Positions 16,531 through 25,259 are shown, counted from the first letter of the stretch. The stretch: DNA of 37,373 nucleotides from an uncultured Oscillospiraceae bacterium (GCA_944387075.1 CALXDO010000049.1:1-37373); one strand, 5' to 3'. A program made the numbers and translations. The notes: generated by a model not told the origin, from the sequence alone.

Positions 16531-16578
16531 TCAAAGAAAGGCCCCGTGGCCAGAGGTTGTCTCTGGCCACGGGGCCTT
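16531..16578 (-). terminator. Terminator of the 5'-nucleotidase gene
   Basis: 18-bp perfect stem, arms 16538-16555 and 16561-16578 with a five-base loop, followed on the minus strand by TCTTTGA. It insulates the nucleotidase from feoA. Confidence 0.85.
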
Positions 16579-16598
16579 GGTTTTGCATCTTTTCTCTC

Positions 16599-18494
16599 TT
16601 ATGTATGTAACTTCTTCTTGGAATGGCGGAGGATGAATTTTCTCACCAGCCAGACCATCAGTCCCACCAGGAAAATCACCACCACCAGAGCCAGAATGGC
16701 GATATAGGTGGGCAAGCCCGCGTCCTTGAGCAAGCTCACCGGGTTCCAACTGGCGTACACCAGCTTACGCCCGTCATTCTGTCCGTACTCCTGATCCATC
16801 TCCCCCTCCATAGACTGGAGATAGCTGGCCACAGCATACCACTCCTTGACCTCCCGGCCCTGTTCATCCAGTAGAATGTGTTCTTCCAACTGCTCCGTGG
16901 AAAGGGGGTTGCCCTGGGCATCGCGAGGGGTGACGGAGAGAATGCCAAAGGAGGAGTCCTTCACCGCCCCCAGCATCTGCCCCAGATACAGACCAGTGAC
17001 CACATGGTAGAGCTGGTCATCCACAATGGGCTCGGTGGCATCTCCCTCACGCAGCAGCATAGCCTCGTCCACCTTGTCGAAGATCATGCGGTTGGTGTTA
17101 AAGGAATACTTCACCCCAGAGAAAAACAGCTGGGCTGAGGTCATCAGAGGCGTGACTGAGGCATCCACCTCCAGGGCATTTTTCAAATCCTCTCCCGTCA
17201 AATATACGGAAATCAGCGGATAACCCGGTATCCCGTCCGGCCCGATCCCCAGGGAGGCCACATTGAACACCTGAGAGACGGTGATTTGCCCCCGAGGGAA
17301 GGTGTCTCGAATCACGCCCGAGGCAGTGAGGGCTACATCTACAGGGTCGGCGCTCTCCTTCATCCCTGCCCAGTAATAGGCGTCCGCCAACAGATTGCCC
17401 AGGGTGGATTCATGCTGGCTGGCATACACCTCATCCACCGTGTCAAATTTGTAGGGGTTATTCACCAATACCTGATCGAATTTCAGGCCAAACCGGGAGA
17501 GATAGTCCTGCTCCACCTGCTCTTTGGCCTTCTCAATCCACTGGGCCATGTCCGGGTCTTCGGGCACCTGCTGGTTCACCGCCAGCAGCTGGTGATCTGC
17601 CAGTTCCACCCCGTCCTGGGTGCGGGTCAGCGTGAGTACCCCCAAATTCTTTCCGTTTTCCCCTGCGGAGACAATGTAGGTGCCGTTGACCTCAATGGGC
17701 TTCTCCAGGGTGGTATGACTGTGCCCGGAGATGATGACATCAATGCCATCCACCTGCTGGGCCAGCTCATAGTCCTCTCCCTTTCCGTCCACCGTCCCCG
17801 AATGGGACAGGCAGATTACCACTGGGTCCTGCCCGTAGGTGGTCTGGCACTGGGTGGTGGCATCCTTCACCACCCGCTTTGCCGTCTCCACCGGGTTACT
17901 CAGTTCCATGCCCGACATGGGGGCACACTCGTCCGAGTCTTTCCCAGTCAGGCCAAAGATGGCATAGCATACACCGCCCCGTTCCAACAGGATATAGTCC
18001 TGTACGCCGTAGGAATATAGGGCATCCCAGGTCTGATCATCCCCCTGGGGCGGCAGGTAGTTGGCATCCACCAGGGCGGGCAGAGGGTCGCCACTGTCCA
18101 AAGCCGCATACAACATGCTGCACAGGCCAGAGGAGCGGTAGTCAAATTCATGGTTTCCAAAGGTGGTGGCATCATATCCCATCCGCCCCATGGCCCGCAG
18201 TTCCAGGGCTGAGGTGGCATATGCGGTCTGGAACAAACTGCCCATAGAGAAGTCCCCGCCGTCCAGCACCAGGGCATTCGGATGCTCCTGCCGCTGCTGG
18301 TCGATGAGGGTTTTTAAGCGAGCATAGCCACCCACCAAACGTCCGTTCTCGTCCTCTCGCGGAAGAAAGGACGAGTGCATATCGTGGGTGTACAGAATGG
18401 TGATCTCCTCTTGGGATTGACTGGCCAATCCAGAGGATACCGTCAGCGATAGCATCAGGGCCAACACCATGGCCAAGCAGAGCAATCGTTTCAC
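16599..18494 (-). CDS. Membrane-anchored 5'-nucleotidase / UDP-sugar hydrolase family protein
   Basis: About 631 residues. A signal peptide (MKRLLCLAM then hydrophobic to GLASQ) is followed by a calcineurin-like metallophosphatase domain with ILYTHDMHSSF, LDGGDFSMGS, FGNHEFDYR, SHSGT and SGHSHTTLEKP, the two-metal site residues. The C-terminal 5'-nucleotidase domain carries STLGNLLADAYYW and FNVASLGIGPDGIPGYPL. It ends in a TM helix and the basic tail RKFILRHSKKK, so it is held on the outer surface of the membrane. It probably scavenges phosphate and nucleosides from extracellular nucleotides. I choose GTG 18494: the longer TTG frame (18530) starts only 3 bp after the -10 box, and GGGAGAG precedes the GTG. 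Confidence 0.88.
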   Translation of the reverse strand: MKRLLCLAMVLALMLSLTVSSGLASQSQEEITILYTHDMHSSFLPREDENGRLVGGYARLKTLIDQQRQEHPNALVLDGGDFSMGSLFQTAYATSALELRAMGRMGYDATTFGNHEFDYRSSGLCSMLYAALDSGDPLPALVDANYLPPQGDDQTWDALYSYGVQDYILLERGGVCYAIFGLTGKDSDECAPMSGMELSNPVETAKRVVKDATTQCQTTYGQDPVVICLSHSGTVDGKGEDYELAQQVDGIDVIISGHSHTTLEKPIEVNGTYIVSAGENGKNLGVLTLTRTQDGVELADHQLLAVNQQVPEDPDMAQWIEKAKEQVEQDYLSRFGLKFDQVLVNNPYKFDTVDEVYASQHESTLGNLLADAYYWAGMKESADPVDVALTASGVIRDTFPRGQITVSQVFNVASLGIGPDGIPGYPLISVYLTGEDLKNALEVDASVTPLMTSAQLFFSGVKYSFNTNRMIFDKVDEAMLLREGDATEPIVDDQLYHVVTGLYLGQMLGAVKDSSFGILSVTPRDAQGNPLSTEQLEEHILLDEQGREVKEWYAVASYLQSMEGEMDQEYGQNDGRKLVYASWNPVSLLKDAGLPTYIAILALVVVIFLVGLMVWLVRKFILRHSKKKLHT

Positions 18495-18532
18495 TGTGCA
18501 TCTCTCCCAAATTTTACATTTTATACTCAAAA

Positions 18533-18561
18533 ATTATACCATAAGCATACCATTAAAGCAA
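18533..18561 (-). promoter_or_regulatory. Promoter of the 5'-nucleotidase gene
   Basis: On the minus strand, -35 TTGCTT (18556-18561), 17-bp spacer, -10 TATAAT (18533-18538). Confidence 0.75.
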
Positions 18562-18593
18562 GAAAAAGCCCCGGAGTATTCCTCTCCGGGGCT
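18560..18593 (-). terminator. Terminator of the rhomboid-like gene
   Basis: 10-bp perfect stem AGCCCCGGAG/CTCCGGGGCT (18567-18593), followed on the minus strand by TTTTTCTTGC. It overlaps the next gene's -35 box. Confidence 0.8.
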
Positions 18594-18607
18594 GCCAGAA
18601 ATTCGGA

Positions 18608-19507
18608 TCAATCTTTACGAATGTGCACATGGTTGTTGATGTGGTTGGAGCAGTAGCAGTAGTAGCCGTCGCACTTGGAGCAGTAGCGGAACTCCATATC
18701 CGGGTCATCGGCGTCGGTGATGCCGCACACCGCACATTTGTGGTGATACCCCTTTGTCTCCTGGGCCTTTTTCTGAGCCTGCTTGAAGTGGATCACCTTG
18801 GGATCGCGCTGGTGGCGGGCGATGCCAAGCTTGCTCTTCCAAAAGGACCAGGTGAACAAAAAGAAGTTGATGAAGCTGGCCAGTGGCACCAGGGCCAGCA
18901 GCCAAAGCCCACCCTGAATCAGCTGCACCATGTCCACCAGCACCAGCACCACGTCAATGAGGGCCATCCACTTCATCTTCACCGGCACTACAAAGAGCAG
19001 TAGCACCTGCATCTCCCCATACAGCACCGCCAGCACTAGAAAAATGGATGTGTTGAGATAGAAGCCCAAGTCCATGGGAGTGATCAGATACCAGGGGTTC
19101 ATGGTGGCCAATCCGCCAAATCCCACCAGCATTCCCACCACCACGGAAATCACAGCCCCCACCAGATAGAACAGACTGAACCGGGCTGTTCCCCACTCCC
19201 GCTCCAGCATGGTGGCAATCCAGTAGTAGAAATAGCAGGTCAACAGCAGCATAAAGGGGCTGGATGCGTTGGGTACCAACACCCAAGTCACCAGCCGCCA
19301 CACCTGTCCTTGCATGATCAGAGCAGGGATAAAGGTGAGGTAGTTCACCCAGCCATGCTGAAACATCAGGCTGGACAGCAAATTTACAACATATACAGCA
19401 ATTTGCCCGAACACGATAATTTTCATCAGATTGGGAATGCCAAAATTGGGATGTTTGGCACAAAACCGGTCAATGGGACCGTAACCATGGTCTCGATAAT
19501 TCAACAA
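18608..19507 (-). CDS. Rhomboid-like membrane protein with C-terminal zinc ribbon, probably no protease
   Basis: 299 residues with about six TM segments. The first half resembles the rhomboid/derlin fold: HGWVNYLTFIPALIMQGQVWRLVTWVL, then YYWIATMLEREWGTARF in the loop position. The catalytic GxSG serine motif is not present where it is expected (GFYLNTSIFLVLAVLYGE), and no matching His is evident, so it is likely an inactive member. The C-terminal cytosolic tail holds CAVCG, YCSKCDGYYCYC and NHINNHVH, a probable zinc site. The start is TTG (19507 or the adjacent TTG at 19504) behind GGAGGAGG. It is the last gene after tmcAL and pepT on the same strand, 87 bp after pepT. Role unknown. Confidence 0.75.
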   Translation of the reverse strand: MLNYRDHGYGPIDRFCAKHPNFGIPNLMKIIVFGQIAVYVVNLLSSLMFQHGWVNYLTFIPALIMQGQVWRLVTWVLVPNASSPFMLLLTCYFYYWIATMLEREWGTARFSLFYLVGAVISVVVGMLVGFGGLATMNPWYLITPMDLGFYLNTSIFLVLAVLYGEMQVLLLFVVPVKMKWMALIDVVLVLVDMVQLIQGGLWLLALVPLASFINFFLFTWSFWKSKLGIARHQRDPKVIHFKQAQKKAQETKGYHHKCAVCGITDADDPDMEFRYCSKCDGYYCYCSNHINNHVHIRKD

Positions 19508-19594
19508 AAGGCCTCCTCCCCACCGGGGGTTTTTCTGCGGGCATATCCCTGCCCGCTCTATCCCTTCATTTTACCGGGAAAAATCCAAAATACA

Positions 19595-20833
19595 TCAACA
19601 ATTTGTAAATGTTTTCCCATGAATCTCCGCCAAACGCACCAGGATGTCCACCACAGCGTCCATATCCTCCACGGTGACGCACTCCAGGGGGCCGTGGAAG
19701 TTATACCCGCCGGTGCCCAGGTTGGGACAGGGCAGGCCCATAAAGGACAGGCGAGCCCCATCGGTGCCGCCCCGGATGGGCTCCACTTCCGGGGTGACCC
19801 CCGCCTCCTCTGCCGCCTTTTTGGCATTTTCAATGAGGAACATGCAGTCCGTGAGCTTCTCCTTCATGTTGTAGTAGCTGTCCTGCATGGTCAGCACCAC
19901 CTGGGCCATGGGGTACTGGGCCTGAATGGCGTCCACAGCCTGGCGCATCTGCGCCTTGCGCTGCTCAAACATGGCCCGGTCATGATCCCGGATGATGTAG
20001 TCCATGTGCGCAGAGGCTGTGGTACCCTCCAGACGGTCCAGGTGGAAGAAGCCCTCATACCCTTCCGTGTGGGCAGGGGTCTCCTGGGCGGGGAGCAGCG
20101 CGTTAAGCTGCTGTGCCAGGAGAATGGCGTTGACCATGATGTCCTTGGCCGAGCCGGGATGGACGGACACGCCGGTGATCTCCACCTTGGCCGAGGCGGC
20201 GTTAAAGTTCTCGTACTCGATGGAGCCAGCTGCTCCACCGTCCACGGTGTAGGCGTACTGGGCGCCGAAGCCCGCCACATCAAAGTGGTTGGGGCCTTCT
20301 CCAATTTCCTCGTCGGGGGTAAAGGCCACGCAGATGGGGCCGTGGGCAATCTCTCCGGCCAGCAGCCGCTGACACAAGGTGACAATCTCCGCCACTCCTG
20401 CCTTGTCATCCGCCCCCAGCAGGGTGGTGCCGTCGGCGGTGATGAGGGTCTTGCCCTTCAGGCCAGCCAGGAAGGGGAACTCCGCGGCCCGAATGACCCG
20501 ACCCTCCTGGGGCAAAACCACGTCGCCGCCATCATAGTTCTCATGAAGGATGGGGTTGGCATTCTCCCCAGAAAAGGCGGGGGCGGTATCCATGTGGGCC
20601 AAGAAGCCCAGGGCGGGAACCTGCTCCAGGCCAGGTGTGGCGGGGATGTGCCCGGTGACAATGCACCACTGCTCATCCAGCTTCACATCCTGCACACCCA
20701 AGTCTCGGAGCTCCCGCTCCAGCTCCCGGGCCAGATCCCACTGGCAGAGGGTGGAGGGGGTGACCCCGGTGTCCTCGCTGGACTGGGTGTGGATTTTGGC
20801 ATACTTCAAAAAGCGTTCATAGGCACGCATCAT
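19595..20833 (-). CDS. pepT: Peptidase T (tripeptide aminopeptidase)
   Basis: A cytosolic M20B zinc peptidase of 412 residues that removes the N-terminal residue of tripeptides. The metal and catalytic motifs are present: GFLAHMDTAPAF (first His and Asp), TLLGADDKAGVAEI (bridging Asp), FTPDEEIGEGPNHF (Glu-Glu) and the C-terminal PIRGGTDGARLSFMGLP and GTGGYNFHGPLE. I place the start at ATG 20833 (MMRAYERF) because AAAGGAAG lies about 9 bases upstream; the longer frame from 20866 has no such site. It follows tmcAL by 47 bp and probably shares its transcript. Confidence 0.94.
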   Translation of the reverse strand: MMRAYERFLKYAKIHTQSSEDTGVTPSTLCQWDLARELERELRDLGVQDVKLDEQWCIVTGHIPATPGLEQVPALGFLAHMDTAPAFSGENANPILHENYDGGDVVLPQEGRVIRAAEFPFLAGLKGKTLITADGTTLLGADDKAGVAEIVTLCQRLLAGEIAHGPICVAFTPDEEIGEGPNHFDVAGFGAQYAYTVDGGAAGSIEYENFNAASAKVEITGVSVHPGSAKDIMVNAILLAQQLNALLPAQETPAHTEGYEGFFHLDRLEGTTASAHMDYIIRDHDRAMFEQRKAQMRQAVDAIQAQYPMAQVVLTMQDSYYNMKEKLTDCMFLIENAKKAAEEAGVTPEVEPIRGGTDGARLSFMGLPCPNLGTGGYNFHGPLECVTVEDMDAVVDILVRLAEIHGKTFTNC

Positions 20834-20880
20834 ACTTCTTCCTTTCTTTGGAGTCTCATGCCCCATATGATACTACATTT

Positions 20881-22002
20881 TCACTCCCCACGCAAGATGA
20901 CCGGACTGGTGCTCCACTCCGTCCCACAGGGGAGAATCTCCCGGCGGCACAACGTGTAAAAGTCGGTGCATTGGGCCTCCAGCTCCATAAGGGGGATGCC
21001 CTTGCCGTGGGTGGGCTTGGTGATGATGGGGATGGAGCCGTCCAGCTTTCGCAGCACCTCCAACCCCCGCCCATTGGCCCCCAGCACCCGCAGGTAGGGC
21101 AGCTGGGCGGGGCGGTCGCTCTCCCGCAGCCCCAACGCCCCCCACAGTACCGCCCGACGAATGCGGGCGTGGGCATAGCGTTTGGTTTTGGCCAAGTCGT
21201 AGATTTCCTCCAAGCTGGTGCCTTGGCGCACCGCCCGGTACAGCCTCTGGGCCAGCCCTTCCCCACAGTCGGGAATCTGCTCCCAGTCCTCCACGGTGAG
21301 TCGGCGCAGCTGGGCCAGCATCCCCCGCACGTTGTACGCCAAAAAAGCGGGGTTATCCAGCGATACCACCCCGGTGCGCACTTGCTGCCGCACATAGGAG
21401 GCGGAAGGGTATTGGGGGTGGTGCCCCCCGTCGTGCCCCGCCCCCACCCGGGGGATGGGAACCACCTGGGGCTTCCACCCCAGCCGACGGGCTGCCCGCA
21501 GATACTCCACCCCCAGGTTGTCATTGGCGTTGCCCAGGCAGGCAGCCCCTTCCTCCCCCAGCAGTTCCTGGGCCGCCCCATGGCGGCACTGAGCAAAGGG
21601 CAGGCCCCGGGCCAGAAAGGGCTGGAGCGCCTGAGTAAAGGCCGGGGTGTCCAACGCCTGGGCCACGCGTTCCAGCACCTTTCCATCCCCCGTCTCACTG
21701 CCAAAGGAGAGCACCGTGGCCCCGGCGGCCTGGAGGATGCTGGCCCCGCCGGTGGCAAAGGCCTCCGCCGAGGACATCGCCCACACCGTGGGAATCTCCA
21801 AAATGAGGTCTGCCCCACCGTCCAGGGCCATTTTGGCCCGGGTCCACTTGTCCGTGACGGCGCAGTCCCCCCGCTGGACAAAATTTCCACTCATGGCGCA
21901 CACCACGGCGCACGCCCCCACCTTTGCCCGGGCGGCGGCAATCTGGTGCCTATGCCCGTTGTGGAAGGGGTTATACTCTGCCACGATGCCCACAATTTCC
22001 AT
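20881..22002 (-). CDS. tmcAL: tRNA(Met) cytidine acetate ligase
   Basis: 373 residues of the TmcAL (YlbM) family, which activates acetate with ATP and transfers it to the wobble cytidine (C34) of elongator tRNA(Met), forming ac4C. The nucleotidyltransferase-like N-terminus has GIVAEYNPFHNGH (residues 5-17), AVVCAMSGNFVQRGD and DKWTRAKMAL. Further features are GADLILEIPTVWAMSSAEAF, LSFGSETGD and YPSASYVRQQV, with a helical C-terminal domain. It is head to head with ackA, whose product also handles acetate. This neighbourhood is common in Firmicutes. Confidence 0.92.
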   Translation of the reverse strand: MEIVGIVAEYNPFHNGHRHQIAAARAKVGACAVVCAMSGNFVQRGDCAVTDKWTRAKMALDGGADLILEIPTVWAMSSAEAFATGGASILQAAGATVLSFGSETGDGKVLERVAQALDTPAFTQALQPFLARGLPFAQCRHGAAQELLGEEGAACLGNANDNLGVEYLRAARRLGWKPQVVPIPRVGAGHDGGHHPQYPSASYVRQQVRTGVVSLDNPAFLAYNVRGMLAQLRRLTVEDWEQIPDCGEGLAQRLYRAVRQGTSLEEIYDLAKTKRYAHARIRRAVLWGALGLRESDRPAQLPYLRVLGANGRGLEVLRKLDGSIPIITKPTHGKGIPLMELEAQCTDFYTLCRREILPCGTEWSTSPVILRGE

Positions 22003-22063
22003 ACTTCATCCCTCACCTTGGGTGTATTTTTACACATGTCTTACCAAACTGTCAGAAAAACCC

Positions 22064-22092
22064 TTGCTTATTCCCATTTCCAGCATTATAAT
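22064..22092 (+). promoter_or_regulatory. ackA promoter
   Basis: -35 TTGCTT (22064-22069), 17-bp spacer, -10 TATAAT (22087-22092). An 80-90 base leader follows before the AAGGAG site of ackA; I see no riboswitch in it. Confidence 0.7.
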
Positions 22093-22178
22093 AGATACGG
22101 TTTTCTAGTCATTGTATTATACTTCCCCCCAGGAAGCAAACACAATTTTATCTTACACAATAGTAAGGAGTGTCAATC

Positions 22179-23372
22179 ATGAAAGTTCTCGTGATCAACG
22201 CCGGCAGCTCTTCTCTGAAGTACCAGCTGCTGGACACCGCCAATCAGGAAGTGCTGGCCAAGGGCCTGTGCGAGCGCATCGGCATCGACGGCAAGTTCAC
22301 CTACAAGGCCCCCGGCAAGGATACCATCGACGCCGCCGACGTGGCCATGCCCACCCACTCCGAGGCCATTCAGGCTGTGCTCAACGCCCTGGTGGATGAG
22401 AAAAACGGCGTGATTTCCTCCATGAAGGAAATTGAGGCTGTGGGCCACCGTGTGGTGCATGGCGGCGAGACCTTCGCCTGCTCCGTGAAGATTGACGAGA
22501 AGGTGATGGCTGCTCTGGAGGAGTGCATTCCCCTGGCTCCTCTGCACAACCCCGCCAACATCACCGGCATCAAGGCCTGCGAGGCCGTCATGGGCAAGGA
22601 TGTGCCCCAGGTTGGCGTGTTTGACACCGCCTTCCACCAGACCATGCCCGCCAAGGCTTACACCTATGCCCTGCCCTATGAGTACTATGAGCAGGACAAG
22701 GTGCGCCGCTACGGCTTCCACGGCACCAGTCACAAGTATGTCTCCCAGCGCGCCGCTGCCATGCTGGGCAAGCCCATCGAAGAGCTCAAGCTCATCTCCT
22801 GCCACCTGGGCAACGGCTCCTCCATCACTGCCATTGACGGCGGCAAAAGCGTAGACACCACCATGGGCTTCACCCCCCTGGCCGGCGTTCCCATGGGCAC
22901 CCGCTCCGGCGATCTGGACGCCGGTATCCTGGAGTACCTGATGAACAAGCACAACATGAGCATTGAGGAGATGCTCACCGTGCTCAACAAGAAGTCCGGT
23001 GTGCTGGGCGTGTCCGGCGTGTCCTCCGACTTCCGTGACCTCACCGCTGCTGCCGAGCAGGGCAACCAGCGTGCCGCCCTGGCCCTGGATATGTTCTGTT
23101 ACTCCGTGAAGAAGTACATCGGCGCCTATGCCGCCGCCATGGGCGGCGTGGATGCCGTGATCTTCACCGCCGGCGGGGGTGAGAACTCCGCCGAGGAGCG
23201 TATGTCCATTGCCTCCGGCCTGGAGTTCATGGGCATCCACATGGACCCCGAGGCCAACAAGGTCCGCGGCAAGGAAGCTGTGGTCTCCACCCCCGACTCC
23301 CCCGTCAAGGTGCTGCTCATCCCCACCAACGAGGAATTGATGATCGCCCTGGACACTGCCGAGCTGGCCTAA
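22179..23372 (+). CDS. ackA: Acetate kinase
   Basis: A 397-residue cytosolic ASKHA-fold kinase that converts acetyl phosphate and ADP to acetate and ATP, the last ATP-yielding step of fermentation. Signatures are [15 protein letters not shown] at the start, [43 protein letters not shown] and FTAGGGENS. The start is ATG 22179, nine bases after AAGGAG; the frame begins slightly earlier at a GTG lacking a site. No phosphotransacetylase gene is adjacent. Codon use is strongly biased to C-ending codons, as in metK, suggesting high expression. Confidence 0.97.
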   Translation: MKVLVINAGSSSLKYQLLDTANQEVLAKGLCERIGIDGKFTYKAPGKDTIDAADVAMPTHSEAIQAVLNALVDEKNGVISSMKEIEAVGHRVVHGGETFACSVKIDEKVMAALEECIPLAPLHNPANITGIKACEAVMGKDVPQVGVFDTAFHQTMPAKAYTYALPYEYYEQDKVRRYGFHGTSHKYVSQRAAAMLGKPIEELKLISCHLGNGSSITAIDGGKSVDTTMGFTPLAGVPMGTRSGDLDAGILEYLMNKHNMSIEEMLTVLNKKSGVLGVSGVSSDFRDLTAAAEQGNQRAALALDMFCYSVKKYIGAYAAAMGGVDAVIFTAGGGENSAEERMSIASGLEFMGIHMDPEANKVRGKEAVVSTPDSPVKVLLIPTNEELMIALDTAELA

Positions 23373-23388
23373 GTTCCAAACAGATGAA

Positions 23389-23428
23389 ATCCCCGGTGCA
23401 ACCGCTGGTGTTGCACCGGGGATTTTTT
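23389..23428 (+). terminator. ackA terminator
   Basis: 14-bp perfect stem ATCCCCGGTGCAAC/GTTGCACCGGGGAT (23389-23423) with a T run (TTTTTTCT) on the plus side. The convergent gene on the other strand ends just beyond it. Confidence 0.88.
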
Positions 23429-23435
23429 CTCGTGG

Positions 23436-24251
23436 TCAGCTGGCAGCAATGTCCTGGAACGCCTGGGCCGTGCGGTACAGGTACACCAGCTTGAGAATCT
23501 CGATGACCAAAATGGCAATGGCCGCTGCCAATACCACCAGTGCCCCAATCAGGATCAGGGTGAACAGCAATCCAATCACCATGGCAATGGTGGCACCCAA
23601 CATCCACTTCCACAGCTTTCTCCACTGTTCACTCAGTTCATCGTCCACCCCTTCCAACACGTCGGCATGAGCGTTGAACTCATAGTAACAGCCAAACACT
23701 GAGATCACGGCATTGGTCACAGATACCATCAAGATGAGGAACACATGCAGCTGATTGGCGGCAATGGTGGCCAAACTGAGCACCGCCGCCACCAGCGTCA
23801 GCACACCTGCCGTTTGGTACCCCTTCTCCTCCGACGAGATCTTCAGCAGAATGACCCCGTACACCGCCGTACAGGCAAAGCTGAGCAGATACCCCACCGT
23901 CTCCAGCGCAGGAATCCATTCTGTCATCACCGTGGCAATGTCAGCGGGGATGAAGAGCCAGAACAGAACCCACATCCACTTGGCCAGGAATGCCCCCCGC
24001 CGTTTGAGAAACGCCTGGTGCTCCAGTTCCGCCTTCTTTTTGGCCAGACGGTACTGGGGGGCGGTGTCCTTACCTCGATACATCCCACATTGGTTGTTGT
24101 AGGTGCAGCTCTGGCATGTTTCATGCCCCTTCTCTCGGCAGCAGTGGGCCAGTTTGCATGCGCGGCTGGCCTCCTCCCGGCAGCCCCGGCACCCGATGTT
24201 GGCCCGATAAGCGCAGGTTTGACAGCTCTTTCCACAATAGGTCTCGTTCAT
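23436..24251 (-). CDS. Cys-rich DUF3795-like domain fused to membrane helices, paralogue 1
   Basis: 271 residues starting at ATG 24251 behind AGGGAG. The first 55 residues are a Cys-rich module (YCGKSCQTC, CRGC, CKLAHCCREKGH, CQSCTYNNQC) whose spacing resembles DUF3795-type putative zinc-binding domains. A basic linker (LAKKKAELEHQAFLKRRG) leads into about six hydrophobic segments, with a conserved polar loop EFNAHADVLEGVDDELSEQWRKLWKW. It is probably a cytoplasmic-membrane protein with the Cys module in the cytosol. The neighbouring gene is a tandem paralogue with the same domain order, and both have similar promoters and terminators. Function unknown. Confidence 0.75.
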   Translation of the reverse strand: MNETYCGKSCQTCAYRANIGCRGCREEASRACKLAHCCREKGHETCQSCTYNNQCGMYRGKDTAPQYRLAKKKAELEHQAFLKRRGAFLAKWMWVLFWLFIPADIATVMTEWIPALETVGYLLSFACTAVYGVILLKISSEEKGYQTAGVLTLVAAVLSLATIAANQLHVFLILMVSVTNAVISVFGCYYEFNAHADVLEGVDDELSEQWRKLWKWMLGATIAMVIGLLFTLILIGALVVLAAAIAILVIEILKLVYLYRTAQAFQDIAAS

Positions 24252-24281
24252 AACTCTCCCTCTCTTGTTCAAGTTGACCAC

Positions 24282-24310
24282 ATTGTACCACAGAGTACGG
24301 AAAAGAACAA
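24282..24310 (-). promoter_or_regulatory. Promoter of paralogue 1
   Basis: On the minus strand, -35-like TTGTTC (24305-24310), 17-bp spacer, -10 TACAAT (24282-24287). The -10 region GGTACAATG-GGTC is conserved with the promoter of paralogue 2. Confidence 0.45.
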
Positions 24311-24343
24311 TCCCCGCCCGGTGCCAAATGCACCAGACGGGGG
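24300..24343 (-). terminator. Terminator after paralogue 2
   Basis: Imperfect GC-rich stem, CCCCGCCCGGTGC with GCACCAGACGGGG (24312-24342, two mismatches), followed on the minus strand by ATTGTTCTTTT. It overlaps the -35 box of paralogue 1. Confidence 0.6.
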
Positions 24344-24356
24344 CTTGTGGCGCTGT

Positions 24357-25163
24357 TCATTCCACGCCTAGGTTTCGGAAGATCTGGGCACAGCGGTAGA
24401 GATAGACCATCGCAAAAATGGAGACGACAAGAACTCCAATCGCTCCGACCATGATCATCACAACACCGATGTACACAATGGTGAGAAGAATCCCGAGGAC
24501 TGTGGCACACTGGAAGCCAATCAACCAGTACCACAGCTTTCTCCACTTCTGACTCTGCGCCTCATCCACATCTCTCAGCACGGTACTGTGGGACATAAAC
24601 TCAAAATAGCCGCTCACCATACAAAGCACCGCGGAGATCATGGACAGCAGGGTTGTAGAGATCCCCCCCTGGTGAAACATCATAGGAATGTCCATAAAGA
24701 CGCTCACCAGCTGTAGCATACCGGCCTTCCGATAGGCGCCGCATTCTGTGGCCATCTGCATCAGTGTCAAAGCGTATATGGCCTGAAATATGATTTCCAG
24801 GCTCTTGCCCACCACACTGGAGTTGGATGCCCACTCCCCTACCAGGCTGACCACATTGATGCAGATCATCACCCAAAACAAGGTGCGCATTTGCCTGGAG
24901 AGAAATACGCCCCGCTTTTTCAAATTCTGCTGGTGCTCCAGTTCCGCCTTCTTTTTCTCCAGGCGGGCCTGGGGCGCATGATCTCTCCCCTGGTATTGCT
25001 CACATTGGATGTTGTGCGTACAGCTGGCACAGGTGGTGTGTCCCTTTTCCTGGCAGCAACGGGCCAGATCGCACTCCCCCTGCACCGCTGCGCAGCCAGG
25101 GCAGTCCATCTCCGTGCGAACGCCACACAATTCACAGCTTTTCCCACAATAGGTCTCATTCAT
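24357..25163 (-). CDS. Cys-rich DUF3795-like domain fused to membrane helices, paralogue 2
   Basis: 268 residues from ATG 25163, chosen because the MNETYCGKSC start matches paralogue 1 and GGGAG lies upstream; the frame stays open to 25301. It has the same layout: Cys module (YCGKSCELC, CPGC, CDLARCCQEKGH, CASCTHNIQC), linker LEKKKAELEHQQNLKKRG, several TM segments, loop EFMSHSTVLRDVDEAQSQKWRKLWYW, and the ending VYLYRCAQIFRNL. The Cys module and the loop before the last helices are the best conserved between the two copies, while the middle helices differ, so these are likely the working parts. The pair arose by tandem duplication. Function unknown. Confidence 0.75.
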   Translation of the reverse strand: MNETYCGKSCELCGVRTEMDCPGCAAVQGECDLARCCQEKGHTTCASCTHNIQCEQYQGRDHAPQARLEKKKAELEHQQNLKKRGVFLSRQMRTLFWVMICINVVSLVGEWASNSSVVGKSLEIIFQAIYALTLMQMATECGAYRKAGMLQLVSVFMDIPMMFHQGGISTTLLSMISAVLCMVSGYFEFMSHSTVLRDVDEAQSQKWRKLWYWLIGFQCATVLGILLTIVYIGVVMIMVGAIGVLVVSIFAMVYLYRCAQIFRNLGVE

Positions 25164-25193
25164 GCCCTTCTCTCCCTCATTTATGCTGACCGC

Positions 25194-25222
25194 ATTGTAC
25201 CATAGTGGTGGAGAAAGGACAA
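25194..25222 (-). promoter_or_regulatory. Promoter of paralogue 2
   Basis: On the minus strand, -35-like TTGTCC (25217-25222), 17-bp spacer, -10 TACAAT (25194-25199), matching the layout before paralogue 1. Confidence 0.45.
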
Positions 25223-25259
25223 CCCCCGCCCGGTGCGAGGTGCACTGGGTGAGGGTTGT
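25210..25259 (-). terminator. Hairpin terminator downstream of gdhA and its copied tail
   Basis: Two stacked stems, ACAACCC/GGGTTGT (25219-25225, 25253-25259) and CCCGGTGC/GCACTGGG (25229-25236, 25242-25249), followed on the minus strand by CCTTTCTCC. It resembles the hairpin after paralogue 2. This is the first terminator-like structure after gdhA, over 200 bp from its stop. Confidence 0.5.

Noticed and set aside
16456..16537. feoA promoter with TTGACA near 16530
   Set aside because: The TTGACA on the minus strand lies in the terminator tail and its best -10 (TAGGAT) is 20 bp away, too far for a confident call.
19535..19562. GCGGGC/GCCCGC inverted repeat between pepT and the rhomboid-like gene as a terminator
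   Set aside because: On the transcribed strand it is followed by AGAAAAACC rather than a T run.
20848..22182. Long plus-strand frame over tmcAL and the pepT start
   Set aside because: Antisense to a well-supported TmcAL with all motifs; no start signal and low-complexity composition.
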